Shown: positions 11,383 to 22,415 of the stretch, one piece after another | Position numbering within the stretch: position 1 is the stretch's first letter | Layout of the letters: every line of letters begins with the position of its first letter | Assembly: GCA_963580285.1 (NCBI GenBank) | Contig: OY757010.1 | Coordinates: forward strand, 64,254,406 to 64,318,405 | Source: Lucinisca nassula | Lineage: Eukaryota; Mollusca; Bivalvia; Lucinida; Lucinidae | Direction of reading: 5' to 3' | DNA length: 64,000 nt | The notes under the pieces: model-generated | The model's database searches: none | What the model saw: only the letters and a program-made list of their open reading frames with translations | What the model was told of the DNA's origin: nothing | Made by a program: the position numbers and the translations under genes

Positions 11383-11763
11383 AAGCAAATAGTGTAGATC
11401 TTGATCAGACGCCGCGTTCTGTGGTATCTGCTATGGGTCTACACTGTTTGCCAAGCCCAACCTATGATTTCAAGATAACCCTCTTACGCTATACTCTGAT
11501 CTCAGTGCGGCTATTTTGTATAACAAGTTATACCGAGAAGTCAGTGATAGTCACGTGGTCTTTAGCACTGAAGAGCTCTTCTGCTTAGTAACGTTTGGTC
11601 GACTGACAAATAATCGACCAAAAACAGCCTTGTTATTTGTTCCACTTTGAGGTCAGAGTGTACATGTGAGTTATCTGCAAACATTTGTTGGTTTGGAAAA
11701 CAGTGTAGACCCAGATCAGTCGCCGCAAAACGCGGCGCCTGATCAGGGTCTACACTATTTGCA
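11383..11763. repeat. Two palindromic 'gtgtagacc' microelements
   Basis: 11390-11452 begins agcaaatagtgtagatcttg and ends ggtctacactgtttgcc. 11695-11763 has arms cagtgtagacccagatcagt and cctgatcagggtctacacta around a ccgcaaaacgcgg centre. They form long snapback hairpins and recur at 12696, 13821, 31330, 36827 and 40015. Nothing is recognised between them. Confidence 0.55.
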
Positions 11764-12390
11764 TTAGGTACAAGGAATTAAGGATATACCGAAACAGTCA
11801 AAGTCCCCGTTCATGGCCATATTCCCAGCCTGCAGTCAGAGCCAATCAGCCAGCAAGTGCTGCCAGTGCTTTGATTTATATACCCTCTTGAGATTCTGGA
11901 GTGCATTCTTCCATCACTGAAGTTGGGCACGTCCATTTTACTAAACAGGGCGTCCAGCAGAATGGTAAGCAATATATATTCCGATATAATGGCTCAGATT
12001 CATCACATCAGGATCTTCACTGTTTGCATTAGTATCTGCACCGGGCTTAAGGGTTGTAAGCGATAACAATTGTAGTTCCGAGAGGCGGGCTTAATTAATA
12101 TACATTGGAAACAAAAGGGATAATTTGAAACCGTAGAATGTACATTCTATGTAGGAAACGACCAGGGACTGATACAACCAGATCCCAAATTCTTCTCACA
12201 ATATCACTATTGAAATACGTGATGCCGGACTGTGACCCTCAGTACCGTCATTTACGAGCCGGAACACAGCATTTCCTACATCTTACATGTATGCCAAGCG
12301 AAGAATATGATCAGCCTGCGCATCTATATAGTCTAACCTGAGATTTCTCTTGCTGAATGAAGGAGCAATGGGCCCTTAGCTAACCTTAGA
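11764..12390. other. Intron stretch without recognised content
   Basis: Includes a 67-codon ORF at 12138-12341 with no family resemblance. No repeat is evident apart from short gtgtagatc-like remnants. Confidence 0.35.
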
Positions 12391-12460
12391 GCGCACAACG
12401 AAGACTCTGATCAGACTGCGCGAGTGCGCAAGCTGATCTGAGTCTTCGCTGGGCGCATAT
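12391..12460. repeat. Imperfect palindrome (family C-like core)
   Basis: The arms gcgcacaacgaagactctga and tctgagtcttcgctgggcgc surround gactgcgcgagtgcgcaag. A related palindrome is at 13137-13207 (gaccagtgaagactcagatc / gatcagagtcatcgctgatc). Confidence 0.55.
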
Positions 12461-12912
12461 GTCTTATTGTAGGTTTTGTCGTGCGCTGGCTCATATGTCA
12501 AACCTACATAGACATGCCGTCATCTATTTCAAACACTGAATTTTAATTTTGAGACAATTCCGCAATGAAATATCAGGACTGTACAAACTGAGATTAAAAC
12601 CGTACACTATTTCCATAATAGATAAGAAAGTTATCATTAAATTGACAGCATTGATTTGAACTGAGACTATTATCTTATATACCAGTATTTTAAGCAAACA
12701 GTGTAGAACCTGTGCAGACGCCGCAAACCTACTTGTACGAGAAAAGCGCGACTATTTTAAACCTGGTTTCCCCAAATCAGTGATAGTCAGCAAGAGCACT
12801 AATTCAATTTCTGTATATTATCACTTTGGGTCGATTGAAAAACAATCGACCCAAAACGTGACCTCAGTTAGGAAAGCAATGGAATGTGCGATACGAACGG
12901 GGATTTCACACC

Positions 12913-13100
12913 ACGAAAACACGGCTATATAATGTTGATCCCTTGAAGCCCACCTTTATGTAGTAAAACTGGGGTTTACAGGTGTAACATTATTTTATTA
13001 TTTCAGTGTTAAATAAAGATTGTGGGTACTCGTAAGAACCACATCGATGAGGCGGTTCTAACGAGTACCCACAATCTATATTTTGACCTGAAATAAGAAA
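12913..13100 (+). mobile_element. Hairpin MITE, family B, partial
   Basis: Starts accacgaaaacacggctata and reaches the central palindrome (gggtactcgtaagaacc ... ggttctaacgagtaccc) before being cut at the start of the next palindromic repeat (13101). Confidence 0.6.
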
Positions 13101-13207
13101 ATGAGCCAGCGCATGAAAAACTCTACAAGAAGACTTAAGCGACCAGTGAAGACTCAGATCAGCCTGCGGATTCGCGCCGTCTGATCAGAGTCATCGCTGA
13201 TCGCATG

Positions 13208-13820
13208 TACCTACTACAGGCTAATATCTATGCAAAAAGACATAGGCAAAAGGTCTTGTCATAGTGGATGGGTGCGCAGGTTGATTTGAGTCTCTGCTGC
13301 TCGCACAGGTCTTATTGTAGGTTTTGTCATGCGCTGGCTAAAAAATAACAATTTTTCCTCTTTTCGGCGGTAAAGTTTACAATACATTTGTATAGGCGTG
13401 TTTTCGTAATGAGCAACTGTAAGGGGTGGAGGAGAAATTAATATATTAACTTGTATCATACTCATCAGTTCTGACGGTGGAGCATCAGCTTTAATGGTGG
13501 TACATTGTTTGTTTTGATTGCGACTCCAACCAGAATATACATGCAACGACATACAATGAGGACTGGCAACGGCCTTATGGTCCCTATACGAGTGTTGTTT
13601 CATTGAGTAAGAGACTTTATTCACATTGCTTAATACTGGTTTATACCCAGGAAGAGGAAGAAAAAGAGGGCCACATGGAAGATTAGTACTAGTACTAAAT
13701 GTTTTATCCTCTATAAATAAAATCGATTATTATTATTATTATTACAAGTGATACCGCGTGTAATTTATGGCTATTTCCAATTTAACTCTTATCATGCTGT
13801 TCACGACAACCCCTATCTTT
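13208..13820. other. Intron stretch, short repeats only
   Basis: Contains a 121-codon minus ORF (13259-13624) with no recognisable domain, and an attattatt microsatellite near 13728-13742. I do not support a gene here. Confidence 0.35.
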
Positions 13821-13889
13821 GGAAACAGTGTAGATCCAGATCAGATGGCTTCTGAAGAAGCCATCTGATCTGGATCTACACTGTTTGGC
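13821..13889. repeat. Near-perfect palindromic microelement
   Basis: The arms aaacagtgtagatccagatc and gatctggatctacactgttt are exact reverse complements, continuing through agatggcttc/gaagccatct. It is the cleanest member of the gtgtagatc palindrome family in the window. Confidence 0.7.
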
Positions 13890-14363
13890 ATTCAGTTTAT
13901 GAATTTGTAGCAATACATTACATCAAGTAGTTTGATTGGATGGTAGAGGGAGATTGATGTGGCTTAAATGAATATGCAGCAAGATAAGGGTTAATAGATT
14001 CTCTTCGTGGAATGCGTTTTGAAAGCAGAGCAGAGTTTCGTAAGCTATGACCAAATTGCTTAGTAGGGCTGTACGTGGGAAACACCATTGTCCAAAGTGC
14101 ATTAAATTTGGGGATCTCATTTTGAGAAATAGTAATGATGTCTGCGTCCAAATTCATCATCATAAAATGTTAAGTGCATATCACAAAGGAAATACGTTTG
14201 TTTTTCATTAGGCAGAAACGCATTACATGCAAGTCGCTAATCTGCGGTAGATGCACAGTGGAAACCATAACGTTTGAATCGGACCAGTCCAAGCCCAGTC
14301 TTATAGTGCCCGCTATGGAGATAACCGGAGTACTTTTACTGACAACAACAATTAATTAACTCA
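13890..14363. other. Intron stretch without recognised content
   Basis: Two overlapping short minus ORFs (13918-14163) and one plus ORF have no recognisable motifs. No repeat seen. Confidence 0.35.
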
Positions 14364-14667
14364 GCCCCCGCCCATAGGGGCTTGAAGAAATATACGGGTT
14401 GCATGATGCTTCCACGCAGAGCTGAATCCGGCCCGCACACTAGTACTGGTAAACCGCTTAGAGGATCTAAGCCTGTCCAGAAACCGCGGTGCGAGGCGGA
14501 CCGTCCATACTAATAAACCCTATTGGTTTCATTGGGCGACAGGGCTTGAGATGTCATTTCATCTCAGTGTCGGGTAAAAGTCCCACAAAATTGGAAGCAA
14601 CGTCTCCAAAATGACATTTACAGTGTTGACGGGGACGTTAAATCTCAAATCAAACAAACAAACAATT
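14364..14667 (+). mobile_element. SINE-1 copy, near full length
   Basis: Runs from gcccccgcccataggggctt to gggacgttaaatctcaaatc plus an aaacaaac tail. It is one of the best-preserved copies and useful for a consensus. Confidence 0.7.
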
Positions 14668-14824
14668 AATTTACTGTTTTCTATTTCTGTTGTCGTTCCG
14701 TTGAATTACAGGAAACCATCCTAACATCACTTTTCAATTGTCATTTGTTAGTGGTCTATCGTTTTGCAGTAGTTGTTCAAAGCACTAAACGCAAACGAAA
14801 CCTAAGCTTTGGCCACCATCAAGG

Positions 14825-14940
14825 TTGATGTACTGCCCTCGGGGGCCAGGGCCTGGACCGACGGATTGATATGTCCTTCGCCTGTGGCTCGGGAAATATC
14901 CATCTGGCACTCCAGGCCCTGCCCTCGGGCAGTCCATAAA
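14825..14940. repeat. Imperfect palindrome
   Basis: The arms actgccctcgggggccaggg/cctgga and tccaggccctgccctcgggc are inverted around a 60-base centre. The 66-codon ORF over it is not supported as a gene. Confidence 0.5.
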
Positions 14941-14981
14941 CTGGTTAGTGCCTTCAGCTCCGGTTACTTACGCTCAAACAA

Positions 14982-15255
14982 TCATCACGTGAACAAGTCC
15001 GTGAAATAAATACCCCCCCCCCCTTAACCTCACTTTATATAGAGAAAACTGGGGTTTACGGGGGTACACGTTATTTTCCTTATTTCTGCTCCAAGACATA
15101 GGTTGTGGGTACTCGTTAGAACCGCCTCAATGAGGCGGTTCTAACGAGCACCCAAAACCTATGTTTGGAGTATTAATGAGAAAAATATCACAAATTTTCA
15201 TCAGAAAAATTACCTTTTTTTAGGTTTGAAACACGGTTAAGTGTTATCTTAATGT
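14982..15255 (+). mobile_element. Hairpin MITE, family A, complete
   Basis: Begins catcacgtgaacaagtccgt and ends gtgttatcttaatg. It contains two hairpins: a short one (ctcactttatatagagaaaa region) and the central palindrome gtactcgttagaaccgcctc / gaggcggttctaacgagcac. It lies 100 bases before exon b. Confidence 0.7.
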
Positions 15256-15354
15256 CTGCTTTTCAGAATCATAGCCGATCAATGTTTGCCTTATTATACA
15301 ATGTGGTTTAGACGACAATCGAACGATTTACATTTTTTTTTTTTTAATTTTCAG

Positions 15355-15498
15355 GTCCCGTCGTAAGCATATTATGCAACCGATTCTCTGAAAGACGGCT
15401 TGTTCTCATTGGAGCGTGCGTATTGTCGGTTTCTGTTTTTATAACAGGGTTTGCTCCAAACCTACCTTACCTTTACTTCAGCTATGGTGTTCTAGTAG
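15355..15498 (+). CDS. SLC16-like transporter exon b (TM3 and start of TM4)
   Basis: Reads GPVVSILCNRFSERRLVLIG, then ACVLSVSVFITGF, then APNLPYLYFSYGVLVG. This is the SLC16 pattern of a Gly-Pro, a short cytoplasmic loop with Arg residues, TM3, and the YGVLxG start of TM4. The acceptor follows a long T tract (tttttttttttaattttcag) and the donor is g|gtaaga; both boundaries are phase 1. A family B MITE begins 46 bases downstream of the donor. Confidence 0.88.
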
Positions 15499-15544
15499 GT
15501 AAGAATCTTCCCAATGTCGAGAAGTTGATCGCGATGAGAAGTCC

Positions 15545-15823
15545 TTTACGAAAACATGCCTATACAAATACATCGTAACCTTTATCGCCGAAAAAATGAA
15601 AAATTTAAGTAGAAAAAAATGTGATATCTTTCTTATTTATGCTCTAAATATAGAGTGTGGGTACTCATTAGAACCGCCTCTTCGAGGCGGTTCTAACAAG
15701 TACCCACATTCTATATTTATGAGCAGAAATTAGAAAAATAAGGTTTTCCCCTGTTAACCCCAGTTTTACTATATAAAAGTGGGGTTCAAGGGGGTCAAAA
15801 TTATATAGGCGTGTTTTCATGAT
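15545..15823. mobile_element. Hairpin MITE, family B, complete
   Basis: The termini ttacgaaaacatgcctata and tataggcgtgttttcatga are inverted. The central palindrome is at about 15657-15708, with cccagttttactatataaaa/gtgggg in the right half. Confidence 0.7.
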
Positions 15824-16127
15824 GCAGTTCAGGCTTTAGATTGTGTTGTGCAAGAAAAAGAATCTGTTATGGTGTTCTGTTGTTGATAGGCGTTTTTAAA
15901 CCCCCATGCGACCGTACTGAGCCGAACCTCGGCATAACCTCGGTTACGCTCAACACGAACATACATCGAGTTGGAAAGACCCGTCTACAACAAAAACCCA
16001 TTTAGTATTCTCACCACACAACCTGTTAGTATAGTCAATTTACAATGCACATATTATGAAGAAAAAGACCATTTTTAGCCATTCGTAGTTCTGTATAATC
16101 CATAGATTTTGCCAATAATTTTCTAAT

Positions 16128-16365
16128 TGGGCCCCGTCAAGCGATTTTGGTACTTATAGCCTACGCGAGCAGCGAAGGTTCAGGCGAGCCTGCGCATCCG
16201 CGCAGTCTCGCCAGAACCTTTGCTGTTCGCTCATACAAGCAGTGAATCAAGAGGAACCTTCAGACAGAAAGCCATATCCATGGCCCCTCTGAATGGCTGG
16301 GCATGCGCACTTAAAAGTCATGACAGAATGCTCGAAGACACAAATTCGCTTGGCGGGGCTCAATT
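16128..16365. mobile_element. TIR MITE family C, second copy
   Basis: An inverted copy of the element at 5518-5757, with ggccccgtcaagcgattttg at one end and attcgcttggcggggctc at the other. The palindrome gcgagcagcgaaggttcagg is conserved. Confidence 0.7.
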
Positions 16366-16825
16366 GTTTTCTATTCAAGATTATTTCACTTATTTCGAGT
16401 CGATCATTAATCTAGAGGTGGGCGCGAAAGCCGGTGTACCTGGAAAAATATAAACAGTTAAGGCCCTGGTCTAACAAGGCGCTGTGTTGTATGATCTGGA
16501 CCTGCATTGTAAATGTGTTGTCGTATAAAATGAGTAATTGGTGTTTTGATAGTAAGTTACCTACTTACGCGTGCGATGGACCATAGTCCAAGAGTGCAAA
16601 GGCCTATCCAACGCCATAGAATGTGCCGTCTATACTGGACAGTCTGCAATGTTTGCTTTAAATGTTTGCTGTTTTCGAAGCCGACAATGAAGGAACATTG
16701 CCAATATTGGCGCAACCTCACCGGTACGCTCGTAAATGTCCAAGTGTCTGTATCTGCCACTGAACGCTGTTATTATTCAAATAAAATGTTTTGAAAGGTC
16801 GGACGATCCATCTGTTAGCGTTATC

Positions 16826-17071
16826 TAGGGATGTTTGTTTGTTTGTTTGATTTGATGTATAACGTCCCCGTCAACACTATATAGGTCATTTTGGAGACGT
16901 TGCTTCCAATTTTGTGGGATTACTAGACATTAAGACGAAATGACATCTCAAGCCCTGCAGCCAAATGAAACCAATAGGGTTTATAAGCATGGACTGTCCG
17001 ACTCGAACCGGTTTGCCTGGGCAGGCTTAGATCCACTAAGCGGTTTACAAGTAGATTCAGCTCTGCGTGGG
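16826..17071 (-). mobile_element. SINE-1 copy, inverted, 5' truncated
   Basis: Starts gtttgtttgtttgatttgat (tail) and stops within the gattcagctctgcgtgg region, so about 60 bases of the head are missing. Confidence 0.6.
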
Positions 17072-17993
17072 TTATATATGGATGAAAATGTTATTGGTAA
17101 AGGCAAACTTCTTAAGTAAAAGCTGAAACTCATTCCTGTATCGATGGCATATCAGAATAAAATACAGCAAAGATTTTTGCGAATAAAGCGAGTGGAAAGT
17201 CGGGCACCCTATCTAACGGTACATGTATCTGATCGATCGGTTCGCATGACGTAGTGTTCAGTAAATAGACGGATCCAATCTTTTGACACGTGACTTTGTT
17301 TACATATCACTGCGCATGCGCCAATTACCTCCCCTGTAGAGTACCTCTTTTATCTGGTTGGCAAAACATGACTGCTGCCGTATAGTGTCAATGAGAATAT
17401 CGTGTAATTAAACTCCTTTCTTTCCCACAAAATTAACAGACCTTTGTCGTTTTGTGTTTTTTTAGGATTAAAAGATATAGAACCAGTCTTTTCTGACATT
17501 TTATCGCACATTTTGTTGCTAAATAAGCGTTATAAAACTACCCACCAACATACCAAAATGTAGTCGATGCCCTTTATTTAACGAACGGAAATAAGATTAC
17601 AGCATGTTTATTTTCCATCCATTTTTTTTTTTTCGAAAAAGAAGCAGTTTAATGTTCAAAATGGTTTGTTGCAAACAGTTTGGAAAGAACGACGATCTAA
17701 CAATATTAATTACAGAAAACATTTCGTGCTACATCAACGGTAGAGTATGGAACGGGAAGTTTTTTTGCCCGCCAGGAAAAACGATGACCTTTGACCTTGT
17801 GTGTGGTAGACTTTGGATGTGTCTATAGGCATCGATTTTGTACTGTCTACCCACTTTTCTAAAAAGTCAGAAACAAAACCACAACTCTTTTTGCACATTG
17901 CTGAAACAGATTTTGTCCAAAGAGCCTTCAAATAACTGTATAATATTCAACGATTAGGACCTAGAAACAATCTTGCTGACATCACTCGATATT
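17072..17993. other. Intron stretch without recognised content
   Basis: Two short ORFs (17604-17828 plus, 17734-17931 minus) overlap on opposite strands and show no conserved motif. A T-rich run lies at 17620-17634. Confidence 0.35.
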
Positions 17994-18212
17994 ACATCAG
18001 GTGAAAAAGTCCGTGAAATGAACACCCATAACCCCATATTTTACATAGAGTATGTAATGGAATATGTATTATTTTTCTTATTGCTGCACCAAGACATAGG
18101 TTGTGGATACTCGTTAGAACCGCCATTGAGGCGTGTAGCCGCCTCATTCTAACGAGCATTCACAATCTATGTTGAAAGCAGATGTTAGAAATGCGTTACA
18201 ATTTTACGTAAT
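17994..18212 (+). mobile_element. Hairpin MITE, family A, degraded
   Basis: Starts catcaggtgaaaaagtccgt. The central palindrome is interrupted by an extra gtgtag (ccgccattgaggcgtgtagc), and the right end is shortened. Confidence 0.6.
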
Positions 18213-18233
18213 CTATTAATTTTGTCATCCTAC

Positions 18234-21200
18234 GGAACCCGGGAAGGGACAATTCTGTTCCAGTACCTAGCAGAAAAGAAATTTAAACAATGAAATTAGA
18301 GTGGAAAAGAAAACGAGAAATATGTCGTTTAACTAATATAATATGACACATTTCTTGTTTCTAGTCCACTCTGAAAAAGTAGCCTGGAATTAAAAACAAT
18401 AAAATTAGAATGGAACAGAAAACAAAAATACGACATGTTTCTTGTTTTCCTTTCCACTCTGAAAACGTGGCGTGGAATTTAAGACAATAATATTAGTATG
18501 GAACAGAAAACAAAAATATGACATATTTCTTCTTTTCTGTCCCACTCTGAAAAAGGAGGGTGGAATTTAAAACAATAAAATGAGAATGGAACTGAAAACA
18601 ATAAAATGAGAATGGAACTGAAAACAATAAAATGAGAATGGAACTGAAAAGAAAAATATGACGTTTAAGCGACATATTTAGCTAAAGCCGTTGCCTGTTG
18701 TCCGTTGTCCGTCGTTAACTTTACACATTTTCGACATCGTCTCCAGAACTGGAAGTCAGATTAAGCTGATACCTTGTGGGAGGCATCCTGGTTACATGGA
18801 TATTCAGATTTGCTAAAATGGTTCCGTTCGGATTTCCCAGGAGGCCGCCTCCAAAGACATCTCCACCCAAACTAAATTTCGAATTGAACTGACACTTAAT
18901 GGGAGACATCGGGGTGACATGGAGATTAAGATTTGCTAAAATCTTTCCGTTCCTGTATCCAAGATGACCGCCATGGCAGCCATCTTGAAATTGTTCAAAA
19001 GAAATCTCCCGAACCAAAGATCAAATGGAGCTGAAACTTGACAATAGGCATCGGGGTGACAAGGTGATTCAGATTTGCTAAAATTGCCGTGGTTTCGTTC
19101 CAATATTCAAGCTGGCCGCCATGGCATTCATCTTGAAATTCTTCAAACGACATCTCTTCCCAAACAAAGGTCCAATTGAGCTGACATCAGGGTAATATGG
19201 ATAGTTAGATGTGCTAACATTGTTCCATTCCGATATCCAAGTTTGTCGCCATAGCTGCCATCTTGAAACTTTTCAAACGACACATCAAGCTGAAACTTGG
19301 TGGGAAGCATTGGGGCGACATAGAGATTCAGCTTTGCTGAACTCATTCCATTCCGATATCCTTGATGGCCGCCATGGTGGCCATCTTGAAATTCTTCAAA
19401 CGACATCTCCTCCAAAACTAGAGATTTGATCAAGTTAAAACTTCATGGAAGGCATCGGGGCTTCAAACGACATCTCCTCCCAAACTAGAGATCTGATCAA
19501 GTTGAAACTTCATGGAAGGCATCGGGGCTTCAAACGACATCTCCTCCCAAACTAGAGATTTGATCAAGTTGAAACTTCATGGAAGGCATCGGGGCGAACT
19601 GGCGATTCAAATTTTCTAAAACTGTTCCACTCCGGTATCCAAGATAGCCACTATGGCGGTCATCCTGAAATTCTTCAAATGACATTTCTTTCCGAGCCGA
19701 GGGTTGGATTGAACTTAAACTTAATGGGCGACATTGGGCGACATAGCGATTCAGATTTAACCAAATTGTTCTGTCCCGATACCCAAGATGGCTGCGGGCA
19801 GAGGCCGTCTTGAAATTCTTCAAAATACATTTCCTCCCGAACCAGAGGTCAGATCAAGCTGATAATTCATGGCAGACATTGGGGCGACATGGAAATTCGG
19901 ATTTGCTAGAATCGTTCCATTCATATATAAAATCCTTCAACATACGTCTCCACCTGAACCAAAGGTAGAATGGAGCTGAAAAGTGATTGGAGGAATCGAG
20001 ACAACATGGAGATTCAGAATTGCTGAAATCATTCTGTTTTTCTTTCTTTTTTTCTAAGATGGCTTTTATGTTGGCCGGCTTGAAAATCTTCAAACCACAT
20101 CAAGTTGAATTGAGCCGAAACTTGATGGGAAGCATTTGGGTGACACGGAGATTCAGACTTCTAAGAACCATTCTGTTCTGATATCTCCGATGGTTACCAT
20201 GTCGGCCAGCTTGAAAATCTTCAAACAACATCTGTTACAGAATGGTCTGTTGCATTGATTTGAAATTGGTGATTGGCATTTAGGTGACATGGAGGTTCAG
20301 AAATGCTTTAATTGTTGTATTCTCATATCGCAGATGACGACCATCTTAAAATTCTTCAAAGTACCCGTATAGTAATTGAATATAAGATTTACAGAAAGAG
20401 ACAGCTCATGTGTTGTCAGTATATGTCAAACTCGCTGGGTCCACAAGAAGATTCGCTAGTATGGCTTTTTTGCAAGCGGCCATAGCTTTGTGTTGCAGTT
20501 GTATTTGCTTGACTGGTTGACTTTGTTTACATTTTTTGATAACAAAATATGCCAAAGACAGTTGCAAACGATAGCTCAGGCCTGCCAAACTATACACTTC
20601 CACTCTGCATCATCTATTCCTGAATCCTAAATCAGAAAAGCTGTTCAGAAGCTTAATCAGAAGCATCAATATTAATTAAACATGCAGATTCAGAATTGCG
20701 AAAGGGCAATGTAATCTGATAGACAAACTGTCCACCAGGATGCAATCAGCCTCATCCAGGTGAGCGATTCTGGCCCACTTGGGCCTCTAGTTCTTGTTTT
20801 CTGTTCCACTCTGAAAAACGTAGGGTGAAAAGGAAAGCAAGTAATATGTCGTTTAAAGGACATATTTTGTTTTCTGTTCCATTCTAATTTTATTGTTTTA
20901 AATTTCACCCTTCTTTTTCAGAGCGCAAAGGAAAACAAGAAGTATGTCGTTTATACGACATATTTTTGTTTTCTGTTCCATTCTAATTTATTTTGTTAAA
21001 ATTCCACGCTACTGTTTCAGAGTGGAACAGGAAAAAAGAAATATATCGTTTAAACGGCATATTTTTGTTTTCTGTTCCATTCGGATTTTATGTTTTTAAT
21101 TTCACCCTCCTTTTTCAGTATGGAACAGAAAACAAGAAACATGTTTGAACGACGTATTATATCGTTTGAACGACATATTTATTGTTTTCTTTTCCACTCT

Positions 21201-21250
21201 AATACTATTGCTAGATACTGGAACAGAAATGTCCCTTCCCAGGTCCCGCA
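18234..21250. mobile_element. Palindromic composite element with ttctgttcc repeats
   Basis: The ends ggaacccgggaagggacaat and tgtcccttcccaggtcccg are inverted. Each arm (18234-18679 and 20791-21250) carries tandem units of about 90-100 bp built on gaacagaaaacaaaaatacg / tatttttgttttctgttcc, in opposite orientation left and right. The centre is occupied by a separate Helentron-like insertion. No coding capacity is seen; the ORFs are repeat shadows. Confidence 0.55.
18680..20790 (+). mobile_element. Helentron-like element with about 155-bp tandem units
   Basis: About eleven degenerate units contain tttgctaaaatngttccrtt and gccatcttgaaattcttcaa. The 3' end is atccaggtgagcgattctgg, a hairpin ggcccacttgggcc and CTAG, followed by T. 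The left flank gacatattt and right flank ttcttgttttctg restore the surrounding repeat, indicating insertion between T residues without a real target duplication. The ORFs of 60-98 residues are repeat readings. Confidence 0.6.
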
Positions 21251-21277
21251 CATTCCTGACTTCATGACTGATGCCAT

Positions 21278-21555
21278 CATCACGTGAACAAGTCCGTGAA
21301 ATAAAGACCTCCTTAACCCCACTTTTTATAGAGAAAACTGGAGTTTAAGGGGGTAAACATTATTTTCCTTATTTCTGCTCCAACATATGGGTTGTGGGTA
21401 CTCGTTAGAACCGCCTCGATGAGGCGGTTCTAAGGAGCACCCAAAACCTATGTTTGGAGTATAAAGAAGAAAAATATCACAAATTTTCATCAGAAAATTT
21501 GCATTTTTTGAGGTTTGAAAAATGTACTATATCACACGGATGTGTTATCGTAATG
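21278..21555 (+). mobile_element. Hairpin MITE, family A, complete
   Basis: From catcacgtgaacaagtccgt to gatgtgttatcgtaatg. The central palindrome is ggtactcgttagaaccgcct / aggcggttctaaggagcacc. Confidence 0.7.
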
Positions 21556-22106
21556 TTGTTTCAAACGGGAGTGTTTTCCTAATGTCAGCACGCATGCTTG
21601 CTATTGCGCCTTATAGACTGCGTGACAAGTAGTAAGAGCTACATTGCTGCAAAAGCCCAAACGTAGGGATGGGATCGGAGTAAAAACTAGCCCTCAGTAC
21701 GTGACCTTACATCCGTGTATGATTACAACAAATAAGAGCTAAAATGCATCACTTTATTCTGGAGGTATATCACTAGAAAAAGTAACTTCTTAGGATTACA
21801 TTAATTAAAGCTTCATAAGTGATTAATAATAGCAATAAATACTCCATTAAAGTAGAAGTAAAACAAAGATCAGGAATTGATACAATTAACTTACTCCACC
21901 CATAAAAGACACCAAAGGGAAAGAAATACAAACACTAAGCGACCAGACCATAATGGAAACCTAAACAAAGGAAGGCCATAAGGACAGTTACTTTCCCACA
22001 AAATGGCCATATGGCCATCCAAAACCAAAAGACACAAGTGATACCCACAGTAAGTAACAAACAACAACATAAATAAATCGCCACAGAAGAGCCGCCTTGG
22101 AACAGT

Positions 22107-22125
22107 CAGTGGAAGATTTCCACTG
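22107..22125 (-). promoter_or_regulatory. 3' UTR hairpin with compensatory changes between copies
   Basis: cagtggaa-atc-ttccactg here. Other copies have cagtgaaa/ttttcactg (about 1126) and cagcggaa/ttgccgctg (about 52983), so paired positions change together. Its role is unknown. Confidence 0.5.
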
Positions 22126-22182
22126 GGGGGCTTAAATCGATTTTACGTGGCCACAATCCTCGCCCTTACTTCCGTCGCGATT

Positions 22183-22236
22183 TAGACAAATAATTTGTTC
22201 AGTCCGCATGAAGGCCTCCTAACTCATCAGTGCAAC
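22183..22236 (-). promoter_or_regulatory. Conserved 3' UTR block with ctgatgag / gaac core
   Basis: On the minus strand gcactgatgagttaggaggc is followed by gaacaaattatttgtc. The block is among the best conserved 3' UTR segments in all Naiad copies here (around 1020, 3855, 8540, 43960 and 52850). Its layout (ctgatga, stem, gaa, caaa-tta-tttg) resembles a hammerhead core but departs from it. I could not fold a convincing SECIS from it by eye. Confidence 0.4.
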
Positions 22237-22415
22237 ATCTCCGTGAACACAAAAATCAAAGAACCACAGAGGTGAGACAACGGTGAGGACTCGACAGCAA
22301 GAAACCATTGAAATGCTGGAGCAAAAGAAAACCAACAGTTAGACTCCGATGAGCCCGACCAGAGACAGAGCATTAGGCACCAACCAACATTATCTCTCTA
22401 ATTTTCAATAAGCCT

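Noticed and set aside
12138..12341. 67-codon ORF as a possible small gene
   Set aside because: No splice, family or composition support; typical of chance ORFs of this size in the window.
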